The notes beneath the pieces are model-generated. The model saw only the letters and a program-made list of their open reading frames with translations, was not told where the DNA came from and did not search any database. Positions 8,318-15,793 of a stretch of 64,000 nucleotides of DNA are shown one piece after another (the stretch's first letter is position 1; every line of letters begins with the position of its first letter). Origin of the DNA: a bacterium (lineage in GTDB: Bacteria > JAMCPX01). The stretch covers positions 14,739 to 78,738 of the forward strand of contig JAJYLN010000008.1 in the NCBI GenBank assembly GCA_021787665.1, given 5' to 3'. Made by a program: the position numbers and the translations under genes.

Positions 8318-8971
8318 ATGAATAAACTTCGCGTTATAGATCTCAATACCATGGACTATCCTTCCGCGATGGAGTTCATGCGTACGACACGGGACGAGGT
8401 CGAGCGCGGTGAGGATGACACGCTCCTGCTCGTGGAGCACGGTACCGTCATCACGATCGGCGTGGACGGCGACGAGGCTGGTCTCGTGGACCGGGGGTAC
8501 ATCGACCGGCACGGCATCCCGGTCATCCGCACGGATCGTGGCGGTGAATCCGTCGTGCACAACGCCGGTCAGCTCGTCGCGTACCCGGTCATGAAGGTCC
8601 AGAAGGGGACGTTGGACATGGTGGGTGCTGTAACGGGCGCGATCATGGACGTCATTGCGGACTATAGTCTCAGGCCGGAGACGGGCAGCGAGCCGGGGGT
8701 ATGGGTCGCCGGGCAAAAGCTGGGCTTCGTCGGTATGAAGATAGAGCGCGGCGTCTCGCTCCACGGCGTCGCGATAAACGTGTCGAACGACCTCGGACCG
8801 TTCCGGGCGATCAAGACGTGCGGTATCGAAAACGAGAAAGTCACGAGCCTGACGCTTGCCACAAAGAAGCTCATTGCGGTGGATGACGTCAAGCGCAGGT
8901 TCGTCTCCAGGTTCTCGCGGAGGCTCGGCTACCTGCCGGACAGGTTTATCCTCAGAGAAGGCAACGGATAG
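8318..8971 (+). CDS. lipB: Octanoyl-[ACP]:protein N-octanoyltransferase
   Basis: 217 residues of the LipB fold. Family landmarks are D-R-G-G-E-S-V-V-H-N-A-G-Q-L-V (73-87), the lysine in V-A-G-Q-K-L-G (K134), H-G-V-A-I-N-V-S-N-D-L near 149-159, and the catalytic cysteine in K-T-C-G-I (C168). Moves octanoate from acyl carrier protein to the E2 lysine as the first step of de novo lipoylation. Located 49 bases after E3 and directly followed by lipA, so this run encodes both the lipoyl-bearing complex and its modification enzymes. The canonical R-G-G-x-x-T-x-H-G-P-G motif is altered (S-V-V-H-N-A-G), so some divergence in substrate handling is possible. Confidence 0.88.
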   Translation: MNKLRVIDLNTMDYPSAMEFMRTTRDEVERGEDDTLLLVEHGTVITIGVDGDEAGLVDRGYIDRHGIPVIRTDRGGESVVHNAGQLVAYPVMKVQKGTLDMVGAVTGAIMDVIADYSLRPETGSEPGVWVAGQKLGFVGMKIERGVSLHGVAINVSNDLGPFRAIKTCGIENEKVTSLTLATKKLIAVDDVKRRFVSRFSRRLGYLPDRFILREGNG

Positions 8972-8977
8972 GGTCCC

Positions 8978-9826
8978 ATGGTGCCGGACTGGATCAGGGT
9001 GAGTTACAACGAGGGTCGGGTGGGCCCGGTGGCGGATTACATCGGGCGGAACCGGGTGAACACGGTCTGCGAGGGCGCGCTATGCCCGAACAGGTGGACG
9101 TGCTATGCGGACAGGGAGCTGACCTTCATGATACTCGGGGAGCGGTGCACGAGGCGATGCGGCTTCTGCGGGGTCCAGAAGGGTACGCCCGGGAGCGTCG
9201 ATGAAGACGAGTGCCGGACGGTTCTCGAGGCCGCTGCATGGCTCGGCGCTGACTATGTCGTGCTGACCTCGGTTACCAGGGACGACCTTCCGGACGGCGG
9301 TGCCGGGCAGTTCGCCACGGTGATTCGGTCGCTCAGGGAAAGGGGCATCCAGGTCGAGGCGCTCGTCCCGGACTTCAATGGGGACGAGACGTTGATAGCC
9401 GCCGTGCTCGATGCATATCCGGACGTCGTGGCCCACAACATGGAGACGACTGCGGCCCTGTACCCGGCAATACGACCGATGTCGGACTACGCGGTGAGTC
9501 TCTCCGTGCTTTCGACGATAAAGCGGCTGCGCCGGGATTTACCCACGAAGTCCGGGTTTATGCTCGGGATCGGGGAGGACATGACAGAGGTAAGGGGACT
9601 CATGCAGGATATACGATCGACCGGCTGCGATATACTGACGATAGGCCAGTACCTCAAGCCGTCTCCAGAGAACGTAGAAGTCAGGGCGTACGTGCACCCT
9701 GAGGTCTTCGCGATGCTCGAAGAGTACGGGTATGCCCTCGGCTTCATCGCGGTCCAGTCCGGCCCTCTGGTGAGAAGCTCCTTTCGTGCACGAAAGATGT
9801 GGAAGCAGGTACGAGACAAGCGTTAG
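8978..9826 (+). CDS. lipA: Lipoyl synthase (radical SAM)
   Basis: 282 residues. The auxiliary [4Fe-4S] cluster motif C-x4-C-x5-C is seen as C31, C36 and C42 (T-V-C-E-G-A-L-C-P-N-R-W-T-C). The radical-SAM motif C-x3-C-x2-C is C57, C61 and C64 (R-C-T-R-R-C-G-F-C). The serine ligand of the auxiliary cluster is in the C-terminal V-R-S-S-F. Inserts two sulfur atoms into protein-bound octanoyl groups. ATG is 6 bases after the lipB stop. All functional residues are intact, so the organism should be able to lipoylate its E2 de novo. Confidence 0.94.
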   Translation: MVPDWIRVSYNEGRVGPVADYIGRNRVNTVCEGALCPNRWTCYADRELTFMILGERCTRRCGFCGVQKGTPGSVDEDECRTVLEAAAWLGADYVVLTSVTRDDLPDGGAGQFATVIRSLRERGIQVEALVPDFNGDETLIAAVLDAYPDVVAHNMETTAALYPAIRPMSDYAVSLSVLSTIKRLRRDLPTKSGFMLGIGEDMTEVRGLMQDIRSTGCDILTIGQYLKPSPENVEVRAYVHPEVFAMLEEYGYALGFIAVQSGPLVRSSFRARKMWKQVRDKR

Positions 9827-9845
9827 AAACCATAAAGGAGGATGT

Positions 9846-10292
9846 ATGGTAAAGAAGGATGTTTCAAAGACCTTTCTATGGCTCGAGGTCGTGGTGGGTG
9901 TGCTCACACTCGTTTACTGGGTACTGTTCTTCTTCGTGCCGGACAGCGTGCAGTCGTTTCCCCGGGAGCCGAGCTATATGATATTCGAAAAGAGCTTCGT
10001 TGCAGCGGACGTATGGATGACCATAGCGTACTTCCTCTCTGCGTACTATCTTTCGAAGAAGGACATCAAGGGGGCGCTGTGGGGCATCATTGCCGGAGGG
10101 ACGTTCGTGTATCTCGGGTGCATGGACTCGCTGTACAATCTGGAGAACGGCAAGTACGCCTTCATCTTTTCTTCCAACAGTAGCCAGGTGGGCATGGTGT
10201 TCGAGCTCATCATAAACCTCGCGAGCTTTATCTTCGGTGTGGTCACGATCGTGTATGTGTGGAACCTCGTTAAAGGAGAAGTGGAAAAATGA
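9846..10292 (+). CDS. Small four-helix membrane protein of unknown function
   Basis: 148 residues from ATG 9846, which has AAAGGAGG closely upstream; an in-frame extension to 9786 lies inside lipA and is not preferred. Four hydrophobic segments are visible: L-E-V-V-V-G-V-L-T-L-V-Y-W-V-L-F-F-F, then W-M-T-I-A-Y-F-L-S-A-Y-Y-L, then L-W-G-I-I-A-G-G-T-F-V-Y-L-G, then I-I-N-L-A-S-F-I-F-G-V-V-T-I-V-Y-V. No known signature is recognised. It overlaps the start of the next gene by four bases (ATGA), so the two are translationally coupled and probably act together. It could be a membrane partner for the acyltransferase downstream. Confidence 0.75.
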   Translation: MVKKDVSKTFLWLEVVVGVLTLVYWVLFFFVPDSVQSFPREPSYMIFEKSFVAADVWMTIAYFLSAYYLSKKDIKGALWGIIAGGTFVYLGCMDSLYNLENGKYAFIFSSNSSQVGMVFELIINLASFIFGVVTIVYVWNLVKGEVEK

Positions 10293-12031
10293 CGCCGAGC
10301 GATGTCATAACCCCCATAGAGTTTCTCTCACTGCCGGACGGAAGGATCAAGAGGGTAGGCAGGCTCAACCTCATAACCCTCAGCGGGAGCGCGTACGATA
10401 TGGGGCACCAACACGGGATCATAGCGAAGGAGCTCTATGTCCGGGGCCTGATTTTGTTCTTTGCGAGGTTCCTGAGAACACTGAAGCTCGGTTTGGAGGA
10501 CATGCTCGGATCGAAGTTCCTTCGCAGGCAGGCGGGCAAGCTGTTCGACCGGTACGTGGGGATACTCGCATCGAACATGGCCAGAAGGTACACGGGCTTC
10601 ATGCTGGACGAGATCAGGGGCTTCGCCGACGGCAGCGGGGAAACACATGCGCTCCTGGAGAAGCTTATGTCCATGCCGGACGTCCTGCAGATCCTGCTCG
10701 CCCGCGGGCTCTCGCACACCGTGGCAAACTCCATTGCTGCGCTGAACCCGGGCTGCACGAGCGTGGCCGTGTGGGGGGACGCAACGGCAGACCGGGGCTT
10801 TATCTATGGTCGTGACCTCGATTTCTTCGACGATCATTCCATGGACCGTAACCCGGCGATTATCCTGTACAAGCCCGACCACGGGATGAAGTACGCAACG
10901 TTCGGCTTTCTCGGCGTACCGGGGGGCGGTATCACCGGGATCAACGAGGCCGGCATTACGGTAGCACTCCATATTATGCTAAGCAGGGACGTGTCGAGCT
11001 ATGCAACCCCGATCATGAACATAGCGAACGAGATCATCGGGAACGCGGAGAGCACGGACGATGCGCTACGGATCGCACGCTCGTACCGATCCTCTTCCGG
11101 CTGGGGTATCGTGGTCACGGATGCCCGGCGCAGGGACGCGGTCGTGATAGAAACGTCGTCACGGCACGTCCAGCCGAGAAAGGGCTCTTCCACGTTCATC
11201 ATCAATACCAACCACTACAACACCGACCTCCTGAAGAGGAGGGAGTACGACTATAGCGTCTCGGCGACTGCCTCGACGATCGGGAGGTACAGGAGGGCCG
11301 AAGAGATACTACGGGAGAAGCACGGTAAGTTCACCGTGGACGACATGGTGTTGCTGCTGGGCGACCACCTTGAATATTACACCCGCCGGGAGCGGGCCCT
11401 GGGCAGCACCATAACGGCGGTGCACAACGTCAGCGCAGTCGTGATGCAGCCGGAGGAGATGAAGGTATGGATGTCCCACGGCGATGCACCCTCCAACAAT
11501 TCAGACTTCATCGGTGTCGATCTGGGGAGCTGGATGAAGGGAGACCTCCGGCTGATCGACGTGAAGAGGCCCACGCCGTACGCTGGTACCTACAGCTTCA
11601 CAGTGTTCAAAGAGCACTATGAGCAGGCGTACCAGAAATATTTCTACCACAACGACATACCCGGGGCGCTCGCGGAACTCGAGCAGCTCACGGAAAAGGA
11701 CGAGGCGGAGCCCATCTACTTCATGCTGAAAGGGCAGATGTACGTCAAGGTCCGCAGGTACAGCGATGCCATCGTGGCCTTCGACAAGGCGCTTGCCCTG
11801 CCGGACATACCGCACCGGACCGGCGTGAGCATGTTATGGAAGGCGAGGGTGCAGGACATCCTCGGGAAGCGGGACGATGCGCTGAGCCTTTACCGGAGCA
11901 TCGTGTCGATGGGGGGCATCGGCGCAAATCTCACGAAGGCAGCGCGGAAAGGCCTGGGGCGCCGGTACAGCGAGTCAAGGATTAAGAACCACGACGTCGA
12001 CTTTGTGTTCTCGGACAATACGGCGTACTGA
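10289..12031 (+). CDS. C45-type (acyl-CoA:6-APA acyltransferase/conjugated-amide hydrolase) Ntn protein with C-terminal TPR-like tail
   Basis: 580 residues. The first part (about 25-150) contains G-S-A-Y-D-M-G-H-Q-H-G, the start motif of the acyl-CoA:isopenicillin N acyltransferase-like (C45) family. The autoproteolytic nucleophile is expected at C156 in A-L-N-P-G-C-T-S-V-A-V-W-G. Next come F-I-Y-G-R-D-L-D-F and G-G-G-I-T-G-I-N-E-A-G-I-T-V-A-L, typical of the Ntn-hydrolase core. About residues 430-560 form TPR-like helices (A-L-A-E-L-E-Q-L and Y-S-D-A-I-V-A-F-D-K-A-L-A-L-P). Family members hydrolyse or transfer acyl groups on amides. Last gene of the dehydrogenase run. The real substrate is unknown; an acyl-amide or acyl-CoA link to the upstream complex is inference. 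Confidence 0.78.
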   Translation: MTPSDVITPIEFLSLPDGRIKRVGRLNLITLSGSAYDMGHQHGIIAKELYVRGLILFFARFLRTLKLGLEDMLGSKFLRRQAGKLFDRYVGILASNMARRYTGFMLDEIRGFADGSGETHALLEKLMSMPDVLQILLARGLSHTVANSIAALNPGCTSVAVWGDATADRGFIYGRDLDFFDDHSMDRNPAIILYKPDHGMKYATFGFLGVPGGGITGINEAGITVALHIMLSRDVSSYATPIMNIANEIIGNAESTDDALRIARSYRSSSGWGIVVTDARRRDAVVIETSSRHVQPRKGSSTFIINTNHYNTDLLKRREYDYSVSATASTIGRYRRAEEILREKHGKFTVDDMVLLLGDHLEYYTRRERALGSTITAVHNVSAVVMQPEEMKVWMSHGDAPSNNSDFIGVDLGSWMKGDLRLIDVKRPTPYAGTYSFTVFKEHYEQAYQKYFYHNDIPGALAELEQLTEKDEAEPIYFMLKGQMYVKVRRYSDAIVAFDKALALPDIPHRTGVSMLWKARVQDILGKRDDALSLYRSIVSMGGIGANLTKAARKGLGRRYSESRIKNHDVDFVFSDNTAY

Positions 12032-12073
12032 AGCGCCGCCAACCGAGCGGGCGGGCCAGATACTGAGCGGCAG

Positions 12074-12157
12074 CGGCCCCTGATAGGGCCGGAAAGGATT
12101 CAGCGAAGAAGCTGTGGGTACCCGGCAAGCACCCAGATTTCGGATATTGACGGGTAC
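12074..12157 (+). other. Structured non-coding segment upstream of serS
   Basis: Three hairpins can be drawn: CGGCCC/GGGCCG (12074-12079 with 12086-12091), CAGC/GCTG (12101-12104 with 12111-12114) and GTACCCG/CGGGTAC (12118-12124 with 12151-12157). CCCGGCAAG at 12121 and GGTGCTAAA at 12165 recall two conserved pieces of the SAM-I riboswitch, but the 5' half of that class is not recognisable. No T-box motif is present. The segment may be the 3' end of the preceding operon, a leader, or an independent small RNA. Confidence 0.35.
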
Positions 12158-12175
12158 GCGCAACGGTGCTAAAGC
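12147..12175 (+). promoter_or_regulatory. Candidate serS promoter, placing +1 at the ATG
   Basis: TTGACG (12147-12152), 17 bases, then TAAAGC (12170-12175, a weak -10). The -35 starts 35 bases before the serS ATG at 12182, which lacks a Shine-Dalgarno sequence. It overlaps the last hairpin strand of the structured segment. Confidence 0.35.
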
Positions 12176-12181
12176 AACAGC

Positions 12182-13465
12182 ATGCTTGACATACGATTGC
12201 TGAGAGAGGAAAGGAAGCTCATCGAGGACGCCCTTGCCAAACGGGGCATGAACGTATCGTTGAAGGCCTTCTACGAGAAGGACTCGAAGAGACTCGAGCT
12301 GCTCAGGCAGGCGGAGGAGCTCAAGCACCGGAGGAACCTCATCTCGAAAGACATCGGCGTCAGGAGGGCGAAGTCCGAGGACACGGCAGTGCTCCTGCAG
12401 GAGGTAAAGTCGATAGGTACCGAAATAGACGGCATCCACAGCTCCCTGGATGTACTCGAGAAAGAGCTGAACGACTTCGTCCTGACCATTCCCAATGTTC
12501 CCCATGCGTCGGTCGTGTACGGCAGGAGCAGCGACGAAAACCCGGTAGTGAAGACGTGGGGCACGAAAAAGGAGTTCTCCTTCACCCCGTACACCCATGA
12601 CGAGCTGGCAGCGATCCTCGGGATCATCGATTTCGACCGGGGCGCTAAGATCGCATCGTCCGGTTTTTCCGTTTCTATCGGTTCCGGCGCAGCACTCGAG
12701 CGGGCGCTGATCAATTTTTTTCTCGACATTCATACCAGGGAACAGGGCTATACCGAGCTCTATGTACCGTATGTCGTGAACGACGTGAGCATGACCGGCA
12801 CCGGTCAGCTCCCGAAGTTCAAGGAGGATCTCTTCAAGATAGAGGGCGAGGAACTCTACCTGATCCCGACGTCCGAGGTGCCGATCACGAACATCCATGC
12901 GAAGGAGATACTCGAGAAGCAGTTCCTACCGAGGTACTACACCGCATACTCGCCGTGCTTCAGGAAAGAGGCCGGCTCGTACGGGAAGGACACGAAGGGA
13001 CTGATACGACAACACCAGTTCAACAAGGTGGAGATCGTCAAGCTCGTGGAGCCGGGGTCGTCGTACGACGAGCTGGAGTCTCTGCTGATCGATGCCGAGG
13101 AGCTGTTGAAGAGGCTGGAGCTCCACTACAGAGTCGTAAGCCTCTGTTCCGGGGACCTTGGTTTCTCCGCAGCAAAGACCTACGACATCGAGGTTTGGCT
13201 GCCGGGCCAGAATGAGTACCGGGAGATATCGTCGTGCAGCAACTTCGAGGACTTCCAGGCACGGAGGGCAGGGATAAAGTACCGACCGGCAAAGGGAGGG
13301 AAGCCCGCGTACGTCCATACGCTCAATGGTTCCGGGCTCGCGGTGGGGAGAACGATCGTCGCCCTGCTTGAGAACTACCAGCAGGAAGACGAGAGCGTGG
13401 TTATTCCGGAAGCCTTGCGTCCCTACATGAACGGTGTTACTGTCTTGAAGCCCGCGAAAAAGTAA
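12182..13465 (+). CDS. serS: Seryl-tRNA synthetase
   Basis: 427 residues, standard length. The N-terminal tRNA-binding coiled coil spans about 1-110 ([13 protein letters not shown], then long charged helices). The class II catalytic core follows, with motif 2 around [14 protein letters not shown] and H-Q-F-N-K-V-E, and motif 3 at [15 protein letters not shown]. Charges tRNA-Ser (and tRNA-Sec if present). A tRNA-Ser(GCU) gene lies 149 bases downstream on the same strand. A perfect GAAGGAG/CTCCTTC inverted repeat directly follows the stop (13466-13481), without a T-tract. Confidence 0.95.
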   Translation: MLDIRLLREERKLIEDALAKRGMNVSLKAFYEKDSKRLELLRQAEELKHRRNLISKDIGVRRAKSEDTAVLLQEVKSIGTEIDGIHSSLDVLEKELNDFVLTIPNVPHASVVYGRSSDENPVVKTWGTKKEFSFTPYTHDELAAILGIIDFDRGAKIASSGFSVSIGSGAALERALINFFLDIHTREQGYTELYVPYVVNDVSMTGTGQLPKFKEDLFKIEGEELYLIPTSEVPITNIHAKEILEKQFLPRYYTAYSPCFRKEAGSYGKDTKGLIRQHQFNKVEIVKLVEPGSSYDELESLLIDAEELLKRLELHYRVVSLCSGDLGFSAAKTYDIEVWLPGQNEYREISSCSNFEDFQARRAGIKYRPAKGGKPAYVHTLNGSGLAVGRTIVALLENYQQEDESVVIPEALRPYMNGVTVLKPAKK

Positions 13466-13614
13466 GAAGGAGTTCTCCTTCCCTGCTGCAGACGGGCACA
13501 TAGCCGAAGGATGGGTCGGGGACAAGGAGAGTTATGAGATTGTACCTCGCTATTTCGTAACTCCCGTTATTTCTGGTAACCGAAGAAGGATGACGCAGCA
13601 GTTTGTTACGACTT

Positions 13615-13700
13615 GGAGAGGTGGCCGAGAGGCTGAAGGCAACCGCCTGCTAAGCGGTTTTCGTCGAAAGGCGAACGTGAGTTCGAATCTCACCCTCTCC
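13615..13700 (+). tRNA. tRNA-Ser(GCU)
   Basis: Complete cloverleaf. Acceptor GGAGAGG (13615-13621) pairs with CCTCTCC (13694-13700). The anticodon stem is ACCGC/GCGGT with loop CTGCTAA, giving anticodon GCT at 13649-13651. The long variable arm is characteristic of class II tRNA-Ser, and the T-loop is GTTCGAATC. CCA is not encoded. Reads AGC/AGU serine codons. Confidence 0.95.
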
Positions 13701-13732
13701 GTATTTCACAGGACTTTAAAAGTTACGGAAAC

Positions 13733-13999
13733 GATGTCAGGTCTTGACAGGTGAATCAAGGGCCTTCATGGTGGTTTCCCAGCTCTCCTTGATCGTGAGT
13801 TCGACAACGAATCCGCAGGTCGGGGGTTCAAATCCCCCCGGGTGCTTGTGATCTTTCAAGGCGCCGATTCATCGTCCATTGCTTCTGCTCATGACGTCAT
13901 ATACGGCTCGAGGATAGTTTATTCGTAACGGTCGTTCCCTATCGACAATCTATCGTAACGTCATTGCTGTGTCATGTCCAAATGTCAAGACCTGACATC
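13733..13999. repeat. 17-bp perfect inverted repeat pair bounding a 267-bp segment (REP/MITE-like)
   Basis: The arm at 13733-13749 (GATGTCAGGTCTTGACA) is exactly complementary to 13983-13999. Each arm is itself an imperfect TGTCA/TGACA palindrome. The enclosed segment carries a tRNA 3'-end fragment and a second inverted pair ATCAAGG/CCTTGAT, and has no coding potential. Such motifs occur as dispersed elements mobilised by REP-associated transposases in many Proteobacteria; that link is inference here. Confidence 0.6.
13807..13846 (+). repeat. tRNA 3'-end fragment, candidate attachment-site remnant (resembles tRNA-Arg(ACG))
   Basis: The sequence from the anticodon loop to the discriminator is tRNA-like: ACGAA, TCCGC, AGGTC, T-arm GGGGG/TTCAAAT/CCCCC (13822-13838), then acceptor strand CGGGTGC and T. 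No complementary 5' half (GCACCCG acceptor strand, D-arm) exists upstream, so it is not a functional tRNA. A 3' fragment starting in the anticodon loop is what tRNA-targeted integrases duplicate as an att site. Confidence 0.6.
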
Positions 14000-14049
14000 T
14001 TTCTTCTCTTATTAGGCGGTTATGTTTGACAGATCGGTAAAACGAGGTT

Positions 14050-14392
14050 AAGCAGACCCTACAGGGGATCGGTGTGACCGTGCATGAATATACACAGTGT
14101 GTAAAAGCAGGCAAGTGCACCAAGCCGGATAAGGGAAAAGGCTGTAACTGGGGAGTGCATGGCAATGGCAGGCAACGTGTGTAATTGGTGCAGCGATTGG
14201 TACGGTGCAAACTATTACAGCGGTTCTCCGGACCGAAACCCGCAGGGACCTGATAAACCGGACAGTGGGAGAGCCCGCGTTTTGGGCGGGGGATCCTATG
14301 AAGGTAATCGTGTGCAACTTCGTACATCGTACCGCGGTAGCTACATGCCGGCCGGCGGTGACGCCACCATTGGGTTCCGCTGCGTTCGTTAG
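14050..14392 (+). pseudogene. Collapsed formylglycine-generating-enzyme (FGE/SUMF1)-type sulfatase-modifying factor
   Basis: Two family pieces lie in different frames. Frame one (about 14074-14172) reads V-T-V-H-E-Y-T-Q-C-V-K-A-G-K-C-T and then C-N-W-G-V-H-G-N-G-R. This is the mid-protein FGE motif normally followed by H-P-V-N. Frame two (14159-14392) reads G-N-V-C-N-W-C-S-D-W-Y-G, R-N-P-Q-G-P, V-L-G-G-G-S-Y and ends I-G-F-R-C-V-R, the canonical C-terminus. The central part of the domain is deleted and the joint is out of frame. No start codon or RBS is convincing. A non-functional remnant of an accessory gene. Confidence 0.75.
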
Positions 14393-14420
14393 CATGTACT
14401 GAGGAACTCCCTCAGTTGGA

Positions 14421-15089
14421 TTACAGGGCTGGCTTTATGTTATCGGGTGAGTTGGACCGGGGTGAGTTTACCCTCGATGAGACCGGGTATGCTTCAAGTT
14501 CTTCGGAGGGAAAGGGTTTCAGAAGCGCTTTCAGTATGTCCCTGTCATGGACTTCGGAGTTTAGCCATGGTGCAAAATCAGCATGGTGAAGAATGACGGG
14601 CATCCTATTATGAATCTGCGCCATTAGCTCGTTTGCATCGGTTGTGACAATGGTGGAGGTACAGAGTCCCTCACCTTCAGGAGACTTCCAATAGTTATAG
14701 AGTCCTGTGAATGCCATAGGGACCCCGGACCTGAGACGTATATAATAAGGAATCTTCATCCCGGCCTGCCTCTGCCATTCATAATATCCATCAGCCACTA
14801 CAAGGCATCGGGTCTTGAAAAAGGCTTCCCTATAGGATGTAAGTGAATCTATGGTTTCTGCCCGCGCATTTATCATAGCATAACCTGTTTTGGTATCCTT
14901 TGCCCAGGACGGAAGGAATCCCCATCGACTTAATAGCAGCCTGCTCTTATTGCCCTCATAGACAACGATCGGGATGTTCTGGGCTGGAGCGACGTTGTAA
15001 TTCGGAGCGAAGTCGCAGGCGACATCCTCAACATCGAAGAGCTTGGCGATTATTTCTATTTCGGAGTGGCAGTCATACCTTCCGCACAT
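14421..15089 (-). CDS. SOS response-associated SRAP protein (YedK/HMCES type)
   Basis: 222 residues. The catalytic Cys2 follows the initiator Met (M-C-G-R-Y). The other SRAP residues are present: N74 in M-I-N-A-R-A-E, E104 in D-G-Y-Y-E-W, and H160 in I-H-N-R-M-P-V-I-L. SRAP proteins form a thiazolidine crosslink with abasic sites in single-stranded DNA and shield them. The gene is divergent from lexA, with a LexA-type operator 50 bases upstream of its start. The ATG has no Shine-Dalgarno sequence, but a -10-like TATTAT lies 6 bases upstream, so its mRNA may be leaderless. The codons look more AT-rich by eye than in the flanking core genes. Confidence 0.92.
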   Translation of the reverse strand: MCGRYDCHSEIEIIAKLFDVEDVACDFAPNYNVAPAQNIPIVVYEGNKSRLLLSRWGFLPSWAKDTKTGYAMINARAETIDSLTSYREAFFKTRCLVVADGYYEWQRQAGMKIPYYIRLRSGVPMAFTGLYNYWKSPEGEGLCTSTIVTTDANELMAQIHNRMPVILHHADFAPWLNSEVHDRDILKALLKPFPSEELEAYPVSSRVNSPRSNSPDNIKPAL

Positions 15090-15130
15090 GAAGGGATAAT
15101 ACCATAAGGGAAGGGTAAAGAATATACTTC

Positions 15131-15159
15131 TTGACAGCGAACGATCGTTCGCCTATATG
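15131..15159 (+). promoter_or_regulatory. lexA promoter with embedded LexA operator (SOS box)
   Basis: TTGACA (15131-15136), 17 bases, then TATATG (15154-15159). The spacer contains a perfect 16-bp palindrome at 15137-15152 with core CGAACGATCGTTCG. This matches the GAAC-N4-GTTC LexA box of Gram-positive-type LexA rather than the E. coli CTGT-N8-ACAG box. The predicted +1 coincides with ATG 15166. Confidence 0.85.
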
Positions 15160-15165
15160 ACGTCT

Positions 15166-15759
15166 ATGCCCAAAAGGACACCGAAAGAAGAGCTTCAGAA
15201 TCGCATCAAGGAGATAGAGCGATTCTACTATAAGAACGGCAGGATGCCGAGCTATGCGGAGATCGGGGATTTGCTCGGCTTTCGCTCAAAGGATTCCACA
15301 TTCAAACTCGTAGGAAAACTCGAAAAGCTCAAGGTCATCATCCGGGACAAGACCGGCAGACTCATTCCACGGTCTCTTGCCATGCCGGTGAAGGTGCTCG
15401 GTACAGTAGAGGCCGGGTTCCCAAGTCCTGCTGAGGAAGAGCTGATCGATACCCTATCGCTTGACGATCTATTGATTAAAAACCGGGAGGCTACCTTTCT
15501 TTTAAAGGTATCCGGCGATTCCATGAAGGACGCAGGCATCATGCCGGGGGATATGGTGATCGTGGATCGGGGAGTGGCCCCCAAGAGCGGACAGATCGTT
15601 ATTGCACAGATCGACGGTGCATGGACGATGAAGTATCTAGAAAAACGCGGAGATGCCTTTTACCTTGTTGCGGCGAACGAAAAATATAAGCCTATTCGGC
15701 CCAAGGATGAATTGAAAATTGCCGGTGTCGTTACGGCGGTAGTACGGAAATACCTGTAG
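15166..15759 (+). CDS. lexA: LexA repressor
   Basis: 197 residues from ATG 15166. The N-terminal winged-helix DNA-binding domain (1-65) shows P-S-Y-A-E-I-G-D-L-L-G-F-R-S. The self-cleavage bond is A83-G84 (V-E-A-G-F-P-S-P-A). The Ser/Lys dyad is S119 (S-G-D-S-M-K-D) and K156 (W-T-M-K-Y-L). The open frame begins at 15157, but that ATG overlaps the -10 box, whereas 15166 falls at the predicted transcription start. The operator in its own promoter predicts autorepression and also control of the divergent SRAP gene. It shares the transcript with the Y-family polymerase downstream; a UmuD-like helper role cannot be excluded, though the DNA-binding domain is intact. Confidence 0.9.
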   Translation: MPKRTPKEELQNRIKEIERFYYKNGRMPSYAEIGDLLGFRSKDSTFKLVGKLEKLKVIIRDKTGRLIPRSLAMPVKVLGTVEAGFPSPAEEELIDTLSLDDLLIKNREATFLLKVSGDSMKDAGIMPGDMVIVDRGVAPKSGQIVIAQIDGAWTMKYLEKRGDAFYLVAANEKYKPIRPKDELKIAGVVTAVVRKYL

Positions 15760-15793
15760 CCTTTTGCGAGATCATCACCGTGGAGGTATCTGC

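Noticed and set aside
12121-12175. SAM-I riboswitch
   Set aside because: Only two short words match; the 5' P1/P2 consensus is absent and the downstream gene is serS, so it is kept as an unassigned structure.
12033-12181. T-box leader for serS
   Set aside because: No T-box sequence (AGGGTGGNACCGCG-like) and no terminator/antiterminator with a T-run before the start codon.
13807-13846. A functional second tRNA
   Set aside because: The T-arm and acceptor 3' strand are present, but there is no D-arm or 5' acceptor strand upstream.
15157-15165. ATG 15157 as the lexA start
   Set aside because: It overlaps the -10 hexamer, so the transcript would begin after it.
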